Origin: Microbacterium sp. LKL04
GTDB lineage: Bacteria; Actinomycetota; Actinomycetes; Actinomycetales; Microbacteriaceae
Assembly: GCF_900102005.1 (NCBI RefSeq)
Contig: NZ_LT627736.1
Coordinates: forward strand, 434,001 to 498,000
Length of the DNA: 64,000 nucleotides
Reading direction: 5' to 3'
Below the pieces are notes generated by a model. That model worked only from the letters and a program-made list of their open reading frames with translations, did not search any database and was not told the DNA's origin. Shown here piece by piece: positions 9,062-18,223 of this stretch (position 1 is the stretch's first letter; every line of letters starts with the position of its first letter). Made by a program: the position numbers and the translations under genes.

Positions 9062-10140
9062 CCGCCGACGTCTTCGCGGGAGTCCCCGGCGCCGTCGTCG
9101 ACGAGCGCGGTCTCGCGCACCTCGGCAACCCCGTCCGCGAGCAGCGCGACCTCGCCGCGGGCTCTGCGGTCGCGCCCTTGGCCGATCGCACGGTCCTCAC
9201 AGTCGCGGGCGAGGACCGGCTCTCGTGGCTGGACTCGATCACATCGCAGGCGCTCGCCGCGCTCGCTCCCGGCGTCGGCACCGAACTGCTGGTGCTCGAT
9301 CCGCAGGGGCACGTGGAGCACGCGGCATCCGTCGTCGACGACGGGGAGCGCACGTGGCTCATCGTCGACCGGGACCGGGCGGGCGCGCTCCTGACCTGGC
9401 TGACCCGCATGCGCTTCCGCCTGCGCGTCGACCCGCAGGACGCGTCCGAGGGCTTCGCCGTCGTCGCCGGCACGAACGCGGCCGTCGATGCGCTCGGCGC
9501 CGAGGTCGTCTGGCGCGACCCGTGGCCGAATGTCGGCATCGGCGGCTGGGGATACGCCGCCGTCGACCCTCACCCGGGAGCCGATCGCGACTGGGCCGAG
9601 GCTGTCGTGCGCCGTGCCGTCCTCGACGACCTCGCCGCCGCGGCGGGCCGCGGTGAGGCCCGCCTCGCGGGATACCTCGCCGCGGACGCTCTGCGCGTCG
9701 CCGCGTGGCGCCCGCGCGCCGCGAGCGAGGCCGACGGACGCACCCTGCCGCACGAGGTCGACTGGCTCCGCACCGCGGTCCACCTCGACAAGGGGTGCTA
9801 CCGCGGACAGGAGACCGTCGCGAAGGTCCACAACCTCGGCCACCCGCCGCGGCGACTCGTCTCGCTCCAGCTGGACGGATCGGATGCCGAGCTCCCGGCA
9901 CCCGGCGCAGCGGTCCGGCTCGACGGGGCCGATGTCGGCGCCGTCACCTCGGTCGCCCGTCACCACGAGGAGGGTCCCATCGCCCTCGCCATCGTGAAGC
10001 GGTCCGTGCCGGTCGACGCCGCGCTGACGGTCGAGGTGCCTGACGGCGAGATCGCCGCGGCGCAAGAGGTCGTCGTGCCGCCGAATGCGGGTCGCGCGGC
10101 ATCCGTCCCGCGCTTGCCGCGCCTGTCCCAGCGCCGCTGA
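9058..10140 (+). CDS. ygfZ: YgfZ/GcvT-like folate-binding protein
   Basis: The 360-residue protein has the family signature KGCYRGQE at residues 245-252, including Cys247. YgfZ/IBA57 proteins bind folate and support assembly or repair of some iron-sulfur enzymes. The N-terminal part has the GcvT-type fold (VLTVAGEDRLSWL, about 46-58) and the C-terminal part a short beta domain. The GTG start overlaps the nitrobindin stop. Only three bases separate it from the next gene, so 8338-11237 looks like one operon. Confidence 0.88.
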   Translation: MTADVFAGVPGAVVDERGLAHLGNPVREQRDLAAGSAVAPLADRTVLTVAGEDRLSWLDSITSQALAALAPGVGTELLVLDPQGHVEHAASVVDDGERTWLIVDRDRAGALLTWLTRMRFRLRVDPQDASEGFAVVAGTNAAVDALGAEVVWRDPWPNVGIGGWGYAAVDPHPGADRDWAEAVVRRAVLDDLAAAAGRGEARLAGYLAADALRVAAWRPRAASEADGRTLPHEVDWLRTAVHLDKGCYRGQETVAKVHNLGHPPRRLVSLQLDGSDAELPAPGAAVRLDGADVGAVTSVARHHEEGPIALAIVKRSVPVDAALTVEVPDGEIAAAQEVVVPPNAGRAASVPRLPRLSQRR

Positions 10141-10142
10141 CG

Positions 10143-11237
10143 ATGACGGGGGAACCGACGGCGACGGCTCCGGTACCCACCGCCCGCCGGTACCCGCGCG
10201 AGGGGTGGACCCGCCTGAAGGGCTCCGCCGTCGCGATCCTTCAGCTGGTCGTCGCAGCCAGCACGGCGTTCTCGATCGCGCACTACGGCCTCGGGCATCC
10301 CGCCCCGCTGATCGCGGCGACCGTCACGATCTCGAGCCTCGGACTCGTCCGCGACGCGCGACCGTGGCGCGTCCTCGAAACCGTCATCGGAATGACGCTC
10401 GGCGTGTTCGTCGCCGAGCTCGTCGTGTTCCTCGCCGGCAACGGCTGGTGGCAGCTCGCGCTCACTCTCGCGGTCAGTCTGTCGATCGCCCGTTTCGTGT
10501 CCCCGCAGGCGGGGTTCGCGATCGCTGCGGCGATCCAGTCGATCATCGTCGTCGTCGTGCCAGCCCAGGTGCCGTTCCTGCGCCTGCTCGACGCGCTCAT
10601 CGGCGGCGCGATGGCGCTGCTGGTGACGGCCCTCATCCCGCGCAGTCCGCTGCGGACCGCGCTGACGGATGCCGGGCGCCTGTTCTCCGCATTCCAGGGC
10701 GCCGCCGGCACCGTCGCCCAGGGGCTTCGCCGCGGCAGTCGGGTGCGGACCGAACGTGGTCTCGAGAAGGCGCGCGAGCTGCAGGGCCTCGTGGACGACT
10801 GGAAGACCTCGGTCGAATCCGGCGCAGCGATCGCCCGCATCTCGCCGTTCCTGCGGCGGCAACGGTTCGAGCTGGAACGGTACGAACGGATGCGGGTGAG
10901 CATGGACCTCGCGGTGCGCAACCTCCGCGTCGTCGCGCGCCGCGCCGCCTACCTCGTCGACGACGGCCGCGAGCGCGATGTCGCAGCCGACCTCCTGGTC
11001 GAGCTGATCCGCGGCGCCGACCTCGTGCAGCAGTCCCTCACCGACATCACGTACGAACCGGCTGCGCGCGAGGTGCTCACCGCGGTCGCCGCGCGCCTCG
11101 ATCCAATCGCACTCGTGCCCGACGGCTCCCTCGGCGACCAGACGCTCATCACGGCGCTCCGCCCCCTCGCCACCGACCTGCTGTGCGCGACGGGCCTCAG
11201 CCCGGCGGACGCCCGGGCCCGGTTGCCGCGGGTCTGA
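10143..11237 (+). CDS. FUSC-type aromatic-acid exporter family membrane protein
   Basis: The 364-residue protein has about six hydrophobic helices in residues 25-170, including the glycine-rich GLGHPAPLIAATVTISSLGL segment region, and then a soluble, largely helical C-terminal half rich in Arg and Glu. This matches FUSC/aromatic-acid exporter-like proteins, a family proposed to export small organic acids. The ATG is three bases after the previous stop with no clear ribosome site, so coupled translation is likely. Substrate is unknown. Confidence 0.72.
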   Translation: MTGEPTATAPVPTARRYPREGWTRLKGSAVAILQLVVAASTAFSIAHYGLGHPAPLIAATVTISSLGLVRDARPWRVLETVIGMTLGVFVAELVVFLAGNGWWQLALTLAVSLSIARFVSPQAGFAIAAAIQSIIVVVVPAQVPFLRLLDALIGGAMALLVTALIPRSPLRTALTDAGRLFSAFQGAAGTVAQGLRRGSRVRTERGLEKARELQGLVDDWKTSVESGAAIARISPFLRRQRFELERYERMRVSMDLAVRNLRVVARRAAYLVDDGRERDVAADLLVELIRGADLVQQSLTDITYEPAAREVLTAVAARLDPIALVPDGSLGDQTLITALRPLATDLLCATGLSPADARARLPRV

Positions 11238-11271
11238 CCCCGTTCGTCACCACGGCGTAATCGCGGGGTCA
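11235..11271. terminator. Inverted repeat spanning two convergent stop codons
   Basis: Arms TGACCCCG (11235-11242) and CGGGGTCA (11264-11271) are perfect complements and each contains the stop codon of one of two convergent genes. The loop is 21 bases. It may act as a weak bidirectional terminator; there is no U-tract. Confidence 0.35.
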
Positions 11272-12093
11272 CCGCGGCGCGACAGCGTCCCAGGGCAGGG
11301 TCAGCTCGCCGAGCCGCCATCGCGCGCGACCGCCGATCGCCCATCCCGCGGCGTCGAGCGCGTCGAGCGCGGCGCGCCACCGCTGCACGGGCCCGAACGC
11401 TGACGCCGCGACCGCGCGCGTCCACTCCCGGTCGAGCGCCTCGATCACGTCGTGCACCCGTTCCCCTGGCACATTCCGGTGGATGAGCGCCTTCGGCAGG
11501 CGCTCCGCCGCGATCGCGGGGGAGTCGAGCTCCGCGAGCCGCAACGAGATGGTCAGGCTGCGCGGCGCGGCATCCGGCCCCACCTCGATCCAGGTCGAGA
11601 TCCGACCGAGCTCATCGCACGTCCCCTCGACGAGCATGCCGTCGGGGCGCAGGCGCGACGCCATCCGCGCCCATGCGTCGGCGACCTCGTGCTCGTCGTA
11701 CTGCCGCAGCACGTTGAACGCGCGGATGACGGCTGGACGTCGACCGTCCGGCACCGGTACCTCGAACCCGCCGCGCGCGAAGGAGACCCGGGCATCCCGG
11801 GCGAAGCTCGCCTCGCCCGCGCGCACCCGAGCGAGCTGTTCGCGCGCCCGACCGACGCGCGCGGGTTCGATCTCCAGCCCCAGCACCTCGACGTCGGGGC
11901 GAGCGCGACGGAGCCTCGCCTCGAGCTCGAACGCGGTCACGCCGCTCGCCCCGTAGCCGAGGTCGACCACGAGCGGGTCCGCTGTCCGTCGCAGGATCGG
12001 ATGCCGAGCGATCCAACGATCCACCCGGCGCAGCCGGTTGGTGTTCGTCGTCCCCCGGGTCACCTGCCCCACGACCGGATCGGAACGCGTCAT
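11269..12093 (-). CDS. Class I SAM-dependent methyltransferase
   Basis: The 274-residue protein has a recognisable motif I (VVDLGYGASGVTA, about 42-54) and an acidic motif II (LGLEIEPARVGRA), as in Rossmann-fold methyltransferases. The rest gives no substrate clue. It starts with ATG at 12093, divergent from gpmA, and the shared gap is only 41 bases. A weak GATCAT element lies six bases before the start. Its target could be a small molecule, protein or nucleic acid. Confidence 0.7.
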   Translation of the reverse strand: MTRSDPVVGQVTRGTTNTNRLRRVDRWIARHPILRRTADPLVVDLGYGASGVTAFELEARLRRARPDVEVLGLEIEPARVGRAREQLARVRAGEASFARDARVSFARGGFEVPVPDGRRPAVIRAFNVLRQYDEHEVADAWARMASRLRPDGMLVEGTCDELGRISTWIEVGPDAAPRSLTISLRLAELDSPAIAAERLPKALIHRNVPGERVHDVIEALDREWTRAVAASAFGPVQRWRAALDALDAAGWAIGGRARWRLGELTLPWDAVAPR

Positions 12094-12134
12094 GACCCCA
12101 TGATCGCACCCACCGCGCCGGTAGGATTGCGGGC

Positions 12135-12884
12135 ATGACAGCCCCCTACACGTTGATCCTCCTTCGGCACGGTCAGAGCGAGTGGAACAAGTCCAACCAG
12201 TTCACCGGCTGGGTGGATGTCCGCCTCACCGATCAGGGCAAGGCGGAGGCCCAGCGCGGTGGCGAGCTGCTGAAGGAATCGGGTCTGCTCCCCGACATCC
12301 TCCACACGTCGCTGCTGTCGCGTGCGATCCAGACCGCGAACATCGCGCTCGACGCAGCCGACCGCCTCTGGGTGCCCGTCAAGCGTTCGTGGCGTCTGAA
12401 CGAGCGTCACTACGGCGCCCTGCAGGGCAAGGACAAGGCGCAGACCCTCGACGAGTTCGGCGAGGAGCAGTTCATGCTCTGGCGCCGGTCGTTCGACGTT
12501 CCGCCGCCGGACATCTCCGACGACGACCCTTACACGCAGGTCGGCGACGTGCGCTACGCCGACATCGACGGCGACGTGCCCCGCACCGAGTCGCTCAAGA
12601 TCGTCATCGACCGCCTGCTCCCGTACTGGGAGAACGAGATCGTCCCCGACCTCAAGACCGGCAAGACCGTCCTGGTCACGGCCCACGGCAACTCCCTCCG
12701 CGCGCTCGTGAAGCACCTCGACGGCATCAGCGACGACGACATCGCCGAGCTGAACATCCCCACCGGCATCCCGCTCGTGTACCGCCTCGACGAGAACCTC
12801 GAGCCGCTCGAGCCGGGCGAGTACCTCGACCCCGAAGCCGCCGCCGCCGGCGCCGCCGCGGTCGCCTCGCAGGGCAAGAAGTAA
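12135..12884 (+). CDS. gpmA: 2,3-bisphosphoglycerate-dependent phosphoglycerate mutase
   Basis: The enzyme interconverts 3- and 2-phosphoglycerate in glycolysis. The 249-residue protein has the phospho-histidine motif LRHGQSEWN at residues 10-18 (His12), then the family strings [15 protein letters not shown] and RRSFDVPPP, and the second histidine in [10 protein letters not shown]. The ATG at 12135 is preceded by TAGGAT seven bases upstream and no ribosome site, so a leaderless mRNA is likely. gpm next to senX3-regX3 is also mycobacterial gene order. A strong hairpin follows the stop. Confidence 0.96.
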   Translation: MTAPYTLILLRHGQSEWNKSNQFTGWVDVRLTDQGKAEAQRGGELLKESGLLPDILHTSLLSRAIQTANIALDAADRLWVPVKRSWRLNERHYGALQGKDKAQTLDEFGEEQFMLWRRSFDVPPPDISDDDPYTQVGDVRYADIDGDVPRTESLKIVIDRLLPYWENEIVPDLKTGKTVLVTAHGNSLRALVKHLDGISDDDIAELNIPTGIPLVYRLDENLEPLEPGEYLDPEAAAAGAAAVASQGKK

Positions 12885-12903
12885 CCGGCACGCCACCGGG
12901 AAC

Positions 12904-12939
12904 ACGAAGAGCGGATGCCTCGCGGCATCCGCTCTTCGT
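12904..12939. terminator. Bidirectional terminator between gpmA and phoU
   Basis: Perfect 16-bp arms 12904-12919 and 12924-12939 enclose a TCGC loop between two convergent genes. Stem strength and position support intrinsic termination in both directions, although U-tracts are short. Confidence 0.85.
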
Positions 12940-12963
12940 CGTCCGGGCGCACCCGAGCCGGGA

Positions 12964-13635
12964 TCAGACCTCGGCGTCGACGCCCTCGGGGTCGGCCGAC
13001 CACGTGCCCGTGGCCAGGTACGAGACCTTCTTCGCGACGGAGAGCGCGTGGTCGCCGAAGCGCTCGTGGTAGCGGGAAGCGAGCGTCGCGTCGACGGTCG
13101 CCGACGCTTCGCCCTGCCAGTTGTCGCTGAGCACCTTCTCGAAGACCGCGAGGTGGAGCGCGTCGAGCTCGTCGTCCAGCTCGTGCAGACGGCTCACGAG
13201 CGACAGGTCCTCGGTGCGCAGGAGGTCGGCGAGGGTGCGTGCCACCTCGGTGTCGATCTCGCCCATCTTGGTGAAGGTGTTCTTGAGGCCCTTCGGGACG
13301 GCGCGCTCGGGGAAGCGCATGCGCGTCAGCTGGGCGATGTGCTCGGCGATGTCACCCATCCGCTCGAGCGAGGCGCTCACACGCAGCGCCGCGACGACGA
13401 TGCGCAGGTCGCGGGCAACCGGCTGCTGACGGGCGAGGATCTCGATGGCCAGTTCGTCGAGCTCGATGGCCTTGTCGTCGATGACCTTGTCGTTGTCGAT
13501 GACGTCCTCGGCGAGGGCGACGTCGCTCGTCGCGAACGCGCGGGTCGCCCGCTCGATCGCGACCGTCACGAGGTCGGAGATCTCGACGAGACGGGTCTGC
13601 ACGTCCTCGAGGGACTGGTGGAAAACTTCGCGCAT
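12964..13635 (-). CDS. phoU: Phosphate signalling protein PhoU
   Basis: PhoU links Pst transporter activity to the phosphate sensor kinase and keeps the regulon off when phosphate is plentiful. The 223-residue all-helical protein has two PhoU repeats, each with an E/D-rich motif (VIDNDKVIDDKAIELDE and the later SRLHELDDELDAL). The ATG at 13635 has GAAGG seven bases upstream. It is divergent from senX3 across 177 bases containing a PHO-box array. A longer reading upstream would run antisense through senX3 and is not credible. Confidence 0.95.
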   Translation of the reverse strand: MREVFHQSLEDVQTRLVEISDLVTVAIERATRAFATSDVALAEDVIDNDKVIDDKAIELDELAIEILARQQPVARDLRIVVAALRVSASLERMGDIAEHIAQLTRMRFPERAVPKGLKNTFTKMGEIDTEVARTLADLLRTEDLSLVSRLHELDDELDALHLAVFEKVLSDNWQGEASATVDATLASRYHERFGDHALSVAKKVSYLATGTWSADPEGVDAEV

Positions 13636-13712
13636 GGAGCACCTTCTCTTCGTGCGGGCGGGTGAGGGGCGCGACCTGTCGCGCAGAGACCTCGGCGATC
13701 CTCCCGCGCTCA

Positions 13713-13741
13713 GGTTAACGGTCGGTGCCGACACGGTGAAC
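13713..13741 (-). promoter_or_regulatory. PHO-box repeats between phoU and senX3
   Basis: Three units at exact 11-bp steps read on the minus strand as GTTCACC (13735-13741), CGGCACC (13724-13730) and GTTAACC (13713-13719). They point toward phoU, and a TAACCT -10-like element overlaps the last unit (13712-13717). senX3 has its own -10 box at 13801-13806. Feedback control of phoU, and possibly of senX3-regX3, is inferred. Confidence 0.65.
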
Positions 13742-13812
13742 AGTCGACGGTGCGCGACGCACGGGCCGATTTCCGTCCGATTGCGGAGGTGCGACCACCT
13801 TACGCTGGGGTC

Positions 13813-15006
13813 ATGGATTCGACGCAGCTCGAGCTGCTGGCGCTCGTCGTGGGGCTCTTCGTGGGCGCCGGCGCGGTCGGACTCGTGGTCTACGCGATGC
13901 AGGAGCGCGCGCGCACCCGGCTGGTGACATCGCTGGACATGCCCGAGGGCACCGCTTCCGTCCTCCAGGCGATGGACGACGCCGCCGTCGTGGTCGATCC
14001 GTCCATGCTCGTGCTCGCGGCATCCGCCACGGCAGAGGTGTTCTCGCTCACGGTCAACGAGACCCTCGACGCCGATCGCCTCCGGCACCTCGTGCGCAAC
14101 GCTCGTCAGACGGGGCTCCCCGCGACCGAGAACATGACCCTCAACCGCGGGGTCGAGCCTCGCGTCGTCGCCGCGCGGGCCAGTGTCATCACGCCGCGGC
14201 TCACGCTGATCGTCATCCGCGACATCACCGAGCGCGAGCGCGTCGAGCAGATGCGCCGCGACTTCGTCTCGAACACCTCCCACGAGCTCAAGACGCCCGT
14301 CGGCGCGGTCACGCTGCTCGCCGAGGCGATCGAGTCCGCCGCCGACGACCCCGATCAGGTGCGCCACTTCGTGCGGCGGCTCAGCGGTGAGGCGACCCGC
14401 CTCGGGCAGCTGACCTCCCGCATCATGAACCTCTCGCGCCTGCAGTCGGCGGATGAGATCGCCGAGATGCGCGACGTGGCGGTCGACGAGGTGGTCCGGT
14501 CGGCCATCGAATCCCAGGCCATCGCCGCGGAGTCGGCGGAGATCAGCGTCGCCAGTGGAGGGGAGAAGGGGCTCTTCGTGCGAGGCGACCCGCAGATCCT
14601 CACCGAAGCCGTCAGCAACCTGCTCGCCAACGCGATCGCCTACTCGCCCGCCGGAGCGCAGGTGGGGATCGGCGTGCGCGAAGCCGACGGCGCCGTCGAG
14701 ATCGCCGTCGCCGACCACGGCATCGGCATCCCCGAGGATGACCAGCAGCGCGTCTTCGAACGGTTCTACCGCGCCGATCAAGCGCGCTCTCGCCGCACCG
14801 GCGGAACCGGCCTCGGCCTCGCGATCGTGAAGCACGCGGTCCAGCGGCACGGCGGGTCGGTCGAGCTGTGGTCGCGTCCCGGTCGCGGGTCGACGTTCAC
14901 GATCCGACTTCCCCTCGTCGCCGAGGCGGATCGCGACACCCCCACTCGCAAGAAGAAGCCCAAGAAGATCGGCGCGAAGGCGCCCGCCAAAAGGAAGACA
15001 CCATGA
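13813..15006 (+). CDS. senX3: Phosphate sensor histidine kinase SenX3-like
   Basis: This is the membrane sensor kinase paired with RegX3. The 397-residue protein has one clear N-terminal membrane helix (about 8-28), a PAS-like region (about 50-140), the phospho-acceptor H-box SHELKTPVG with His157, and an ATPase domain with N, G1 and G2 boxes (NLLANAIAYS, DHGIGIPEDD, GTGLGLAIVKH). The C-terminus is strongly basic (KKKPKK). The ATG at 13813 is preceded by TACGCT six bases upstream, a leaderless start. Its stop overlaps the regX3 start (ATGA). Confidence 0.93.
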   Translation: MDSTQLELLALVVGLFVGAGAVGLVVYAMQERARTRLVTSLDMPEGTASVLQAMDDAAVVVDPSMLVLAASATAEVFSLTVNETLDADRLRHLVRNARQTGLPATENMTLNRGVEPRVVAARASVITPRLTLIVIRDITERERVEQMRRDFVSNTSHELKTPVGAVTLLAEAIESAADDPDQVRHFVRRLSGEATRLGQLTSRIMNLSRLQSADEIAEMRDVAVDEVVRSAIESQAIAAESAEISVASGGEKGLFVRGDPQILTEAVSNLLANAIAYSPAGAQVGIGVREADGAVEIAVADHGIGIPEDDQQRVFERFYRADQARSRRTGGTGLGLAIVKHAVQRHGGSVELWSRPGRGSTFTIRLPLVAEADRDTPTRKKKPKKIGAKAPAKRKTP

Positions 15007-15686
15007 CCCGCGTCCTGATCGTCGAAGACGAACCCGATCTCGCCGACCCGCTCGCCTACCTCCTGCGCAGAGAGGGATTCGAGGTCGAGATCGCCGAAGA
15101 CGGCGGCATCGCCCTCGACTCGTTCACCTCGCGTGGCGCCGACATCGTCCTGCTCGACCTCATGCTCCCCGGGATGCCGGGGACCGAGGTGTGCCGCGTC
15201 ATCCGGTCCACCTCGAAGGTGCCCATCATCATGCTGACGGCCAAGGACAGCGAAGTCGACATCGTCGTGGGACTCGAACTCGGCGCGGACGACTACATCA
15301 CCAAGCCGTACTCGTCTCGGGAACTGCTCGCACGCATGCGCGCGGTCCTCCGCCGCAGCGAGAACGACGAGCTCGACGTCGACGACCGCATCATCGAAGG
15401 CGGGCGCGTCACCCTCGACATCGACCGCCACACCGTCTCGGTCGAAGGCACCGAGATCTCGATGCCGCTCAAGGAGTTCGAGCTCCTGGAGCTCCTCATG
15501 CGCAATGCCGGTCGCGTCCTGACCCGCGGTCAGCTCATCGACCGGGTGTGGGGGAGCGACTACTTCGGCGACACGAAGACCCTCGACGTCCACATCAAGC
15601 GCATCCGCTCCCGCATCGAGAAGAGCCCCAGCGACCCGAGCATGCTGCTCACGGTGCGCGGGCTCGGCTATCGCTTCGAAGCCTGA
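15003..15686 (+). CDS. regX3: Response regulator RegX3-like (OmpR/PhoB family)
   Basis: The partner of SenX3 that binds DNA when phosphorylated and activates phosphate-starvation genes. The 227-residue protein has a receiver domain with acidic Glu8-Asp9 and phospho-acceptor Asp52 (VLLDLMLPG), and an OmpR-type winged helix (RGQLIDRVWGSDYFG, VRGLGYRFEA). AAGGAA precedes the ATG, which overlaps the senX3 stop. The PHO boxes at pstS, phoU and pit are its probable sites. A terminator follows. Confidence 0.94.
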   Translation: MTRVLIVEDEPDLADPLAYLLRREGFEVEIAEDGGIALDSFTSRGADIVLLDLMLPGMPGTEVCRVIRSTSKVPIIMLTAKDSEVDIVVGLELGADDYITKPYSSRELLARMRAVLRRSENDELDVDDRIIEGGRVTLDIDRHTVSVEGTEISMPLKEFELLELLMRNAGRVLTRGQLIDRVWGSDYFGDTKTLDVHIKRIRSRIEKSPSDPSMLLTVRGLGYRFEA

Positions 15687-15697
15687 CGACGCGGCCA

Positions 15698-15740
15698 CAC
15701 GACGAAGGCCCCCACCGAGTCGGTGGGGGCCTTCGTCGTG
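15698..15740. terminator. Strong hairpin terminator after regX3
   Basis: Arms 15698-15718 and 15720-15740 form about 19 pairs of stem closed by a minimal loop, placed between convergent regX3 and the lipoprotein gene. Little U-tract is visible, but stem length supports two-way termination. Confidence 0.85.
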
Positions 15741-15750
15741 CAGCGTGAGA

Positions 15751-16236
15751 TCAGCCGGCGGGCGTCGCCGTCGGGGCGGGGGTCGGCACGAACTGCGTGT
15801 AGTAGGGCAGCGTGCCGTCGAGAATGGGGACGAAGACGCGGACGCCTTCGCCTTCGCCGGACTGGAATGAGACCTCGACGTTGGCGCCGGGCTTGCCGAC
15901 GTTGTCGAACGTCATGGGTGCCATGTCGACGCCGAGGGTGACGGAGGAGTTCGCGGCGATCTCGACGCTCTGCGGCTGGCCTTCGATCGAGACGTTCAGG
16001 GCGAGCGCGTCATCGGTGGAGTTCACGATCGAGGCGACGAGGTTGCCCAGCGTGCCCTCCTCGTCGGCGATGATCAGGGCGTTGCGCACCTTGAGAGGCC
16101 CGGAGTCGGGGATGTTGACGCCGTCGGAAGCGGAGTACTGGATGGTCGTCGCCTGCGGGGCCAGCATGTTGCAGCCGGTGGTGCCCAGAACGACTGCGGC
16201 GCCCAGGGCCAGGGACGCGATGAGACGCGATTTCAC
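15751..16236 (-). CDS. Putative secreted lipoprotein
   Basis: The 161-residue product has a signal peptide ending in a lipobox with Cys22 (LGTTGC), then a beta-rich domain of unknown role (QYSASDGVNIPDSG, VRNALIIADEEG) and a Pro/Thr tail. It resembles uncharacterised actinobacterial lipoproteins seen near carD. The GTG at 16236 is chosen because GGAGGA lies just upstream and the signal peptide begins there. A TAGGAT box (16271-16276) may be its promoter. Function is unknown. Confidence 0.8.
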   Translation of the reverse strand: MKSRLIASLALGAAVVLGTTGCNMLAPQATTIQYSASDGVNIPDSGPLKVRNALIIADEEGTLGNLVASIVNSTDDALALNVSIEGQPQSVEIAANSSVTLGVDMAPMTFDNVGKPGANVEVSFQSGEGEGVRVFVPILDGTLPYYTQFVPTPAPTATPAG

Positions 16237-16337
16237 GGATCCTCCAGATGACACGAACGGCGACCCTCTCATCCTATGGGGTCGTGGGAGTGGCATCGGG
16301 CAGGTCGGCGGCGAACCTTAGCGTATGTCGCCTGTGG

Positions 16338-16343
16338 TATTCT
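16338..16343 (+). promoter_or_regulatory. -10 box of carD
   Basis: TATTCT at 16338-16343 is close to the TATAAT consensus and lies 26 bases before the carD start. GAAAGGA is at 16354-16360. No convincing -35 box is seen, which is common in actinobacteria. Confidence 0.6.
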
Positions 16344-16369
16344 GGAGGTTGCCGAAAGGACACAACTGC

Positions 16370-16852
16370 ATGCTTTTTGAGGTTGGCGAAACCGTCGTCT
16401 ATCCGCACCATGGCGCTGCGACCATCATCGAGGTCAAGGATCGCGTCATCAAGGGCGAGACGAAGAAATACCTGAAGCTCAACGTCACCCAGGGCGATCT
16501 CATCATCGAGGTCCCTGCGGACAACGTCGATCTCGTGGGCGTCCGCGACGTGATCGGCAAGGACGGGCTCGAGAAGGTCTTCGATGTCCTGCGCGCACCC
16601 TTCACCGAGGAGCCGACCAACTGGTCGCGTCGCTACAAGGCGAACCTCGAGAAGCTCGCGTCGGGCGATGTCATCAAGGTCAGCGAGGTCGTCCGCGACC
16701 TCTGGCGCCGCGACCAGGACCGTGGCTTGTCCGCGGGGGAGAAGCGGATGCTGGCCAAGGCCCGGCAGATCCTCATCTCCGAGATCGCGCTGGCGCTGAA
16801 GGCCGACGAGGAGAAGGCATCCACCGTCCTCGACGAGGTCCTCGCTTCCTGA
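16370..16852 (+). CDS. carD: CarD-family transcriptional regulator
   Basis: CarD binds RNA polymerase beta and stabilises open complexes, especially at rRNA promoters. The 160-residue protein has the N-terminal RNAP-interaction domain ([15 protein letters not shown] at 3-17) and a helical C-terminal DNA-binding domain rich in Arg and Trp. The ATG at 16370 is preferred because GAAAGGA lies nine bases upstream and matches the usual N-terminus. It heads a block (carD, acyltransferase, ispDF, then cysS, rlmB) similar to the mycobacterial order. Confidence 0.95.
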   Translation: MLFEVGETVVYPHHGAATIIEVKDRVIKGETKKYLKLNVTQGDLIIEVPADNVDLVGVRDVIGKDGLEKVFDVLRAPFTEEPTNWSRRYKANLEKLASGDVIKVSEVVRDLWRRDQDRGLSAGEKRMLAKARQILISEIALALKADEEKASTVLDEVLAS

Positions 16853-16861
16853 CACATTCTG

Positions 16862-16891
16862 AGAACGGCCGGCTGCTCAGCCGGCCGTTCT
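16862..16891 (+). terminator. Terminator after carD
   Basis: Arms 16862-16875 and 16878-16891 pair over 14 bases directly after the carD stop, followed by a short T-containing run. It separates carD from the next operon. Confidence 0.85.
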
Positions 16892-16945
16892 TCGTTGTCC
16901 GAGCGCATGCCGCACGGCGGTGACGGGGTGCGGCATGATGTGCCC

Positions 16946-18223
16946 GTGACCACCCGTTCCGTGACCGCCACCGTGGACCTCTCGCGTCGTGATCTCACGC
17001 TCGACCTCGCCCGCGTGGTGTGCGTCCTCTTCGTCATCGTCGTCCACCTCGTGCAGGTGGGGATCGGTCCCGGCCCGGACGGCGGGCTCGCGGCATCCCG
17101 TCCCGCCGAAGAGCAGCCCTGGTTCAACGCAGCAACCTGGGTCGGGCAGATCATGCCGCTGTTCTTCGTCGTCGGCGGGTTCGCCTCGGCGACGGGCTGG
17201 CGCTCCTGGACCGCGAAGGGCGGCCACGCCGCCGGGTTCGTGCGGACCCGCACGCTCCGCCTTGCTCAGCCGGCGTTGCCGCTGTTCATCTTCTTCGCCG
17301 TCGTCCTCGGGGTCGCGACCGCGGCGGGGCTGCCCGACCAGCTCGTTGCGGATGCCGCCATCGGCGCCGGATCCCCCCTCTGGTTCCTCGCCGCATACCT
17401 GCTCTGTCAGGCAGCGGTGCCGCTCCTGGCGGCGTGCCATGCCCGCCGCCCGGTCCTCACGCTTCTGACCCTCGCGATGGGGGTCGTCCTCGTCGACGCC
17501 GTGCGCTTCTCGACGGGCATCCCGGAGATCGGGCTGCTCAATCTCCTCTTCGTCTGGCCGCTCATCCAGCAATTCGGGTTCTGGTACGCCGACGGATGGT
17601 TCGACCGACGGCATCCGCTCTCCCTCGTCGCCATCGCGGCGGCGTGCTACCTCCTGCTCTGGCCGCTCACCTCCCTCGGCCCGTACTCCGCGAGCATGCT
17701 CGGCAACCTGAATCCGCCGACGGTTCCGCTCGTCATCCTCGGGATAGCGCAGGCCTGCCTGCTGCGCCTGCTCAAGCCGGTGCTCGCGCGCCTCATGGCG
17801 CTCCGGGCGATGCAGGGCGTGGTCTTCGTCCTCGGGTCGCGCCTCATGACGATCTACCTCTGGCACCTTCCGGTCATGCTCGCCCTCACGGGCGTCAGCC
17901 TGCTGATCCCCGGCGCCGCACCGGCGCCGGCGTCGCCCGCGTGGTGGTGGTCGCGTCCGATCCTGTTCATCGTGGTGCTCGGAGTGCTGCTCGCGCTCTC
18001 GCTGGTCCTCGCGAAATGGGAGGCGCTGGGCACGCTCGGGCGCGCGCCGGCCACGGGGATCGTGGCGGTCGCGTGGGTGTGCGCGTTCGTACCGCCCTTC
18101 GCCGTCATGGAGTGGTTCCTCGACCTCCCGATAGCGGTGGTCGGCGCCCTCCTCCTGGGAGTCGCCGTCCTCCTGCTGCGCCGCAGCCCGGTCGCCGACG
18201 GCTCGGTACGCTCGGAGGCATGA
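16946..18223 (+). CDS. Membrane acyltransferase (acyltransferase 3 family)
   Basis: The 425-residue protein has about ten hydrophobic helices. The first contains the conserved catalytic-type histidine (IVVHLVQ), and a Phe/Pro-rich [10 protein letters not shown] loop follows, typical of acyltransferase-3 enzymes that acylate sugars or lipids at the cell surface. The GTG at 16946 is used; a TTG 51 bases upstream is possible. The stop overlaps the ispDF start by four bases, so co-expression is likely although a functional link is not obvious. Substrate is unknown. Confidence 0.82.
   Translation: MTTRSVTATVDLSRRDLTLDLARVVCVLFVIVVHLVQVGIGPGPDGGLAASRPAEEQPWFNAATWVGQIMPLFFVVGGFASATGWRSWTAKGGHAAGFVRTRTLRLAQPALPLFIFFAVVLGVATAAGLPDQLVADAAIGAGSPLWFLAAYLLCQAAVPLLAACHARRPVLTLLTLAMGVVLVDAVRFSTGIPEIGLLNLLFVWPLIQQFGFWYADGWFDRRHPLSLVAIAAACYLLLWPLTSLGPYSASMLGNLNPPTVPLVILGIAQACLLRLLKPVLARLMALRAMQGVVFVLGSRLMTIYLWHLPVMLALTGVSLLIPGAAPAPASPAWWWSRPILFIVVLGVLLALSLVLAKWEALGTLGRAPATGIVAVAWVCAFVPPFAVMEWFLDLPIAVVGALLLGVAVLLLRRSPVADGSVRSEA

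Noticed and set aside
17020..18219. Upstream extension of ispDF through the acyltransferase gene
   Set aside because: The frame stays open by chance. The real IspD N-terminus is at 18220 with GGAGG upstream.
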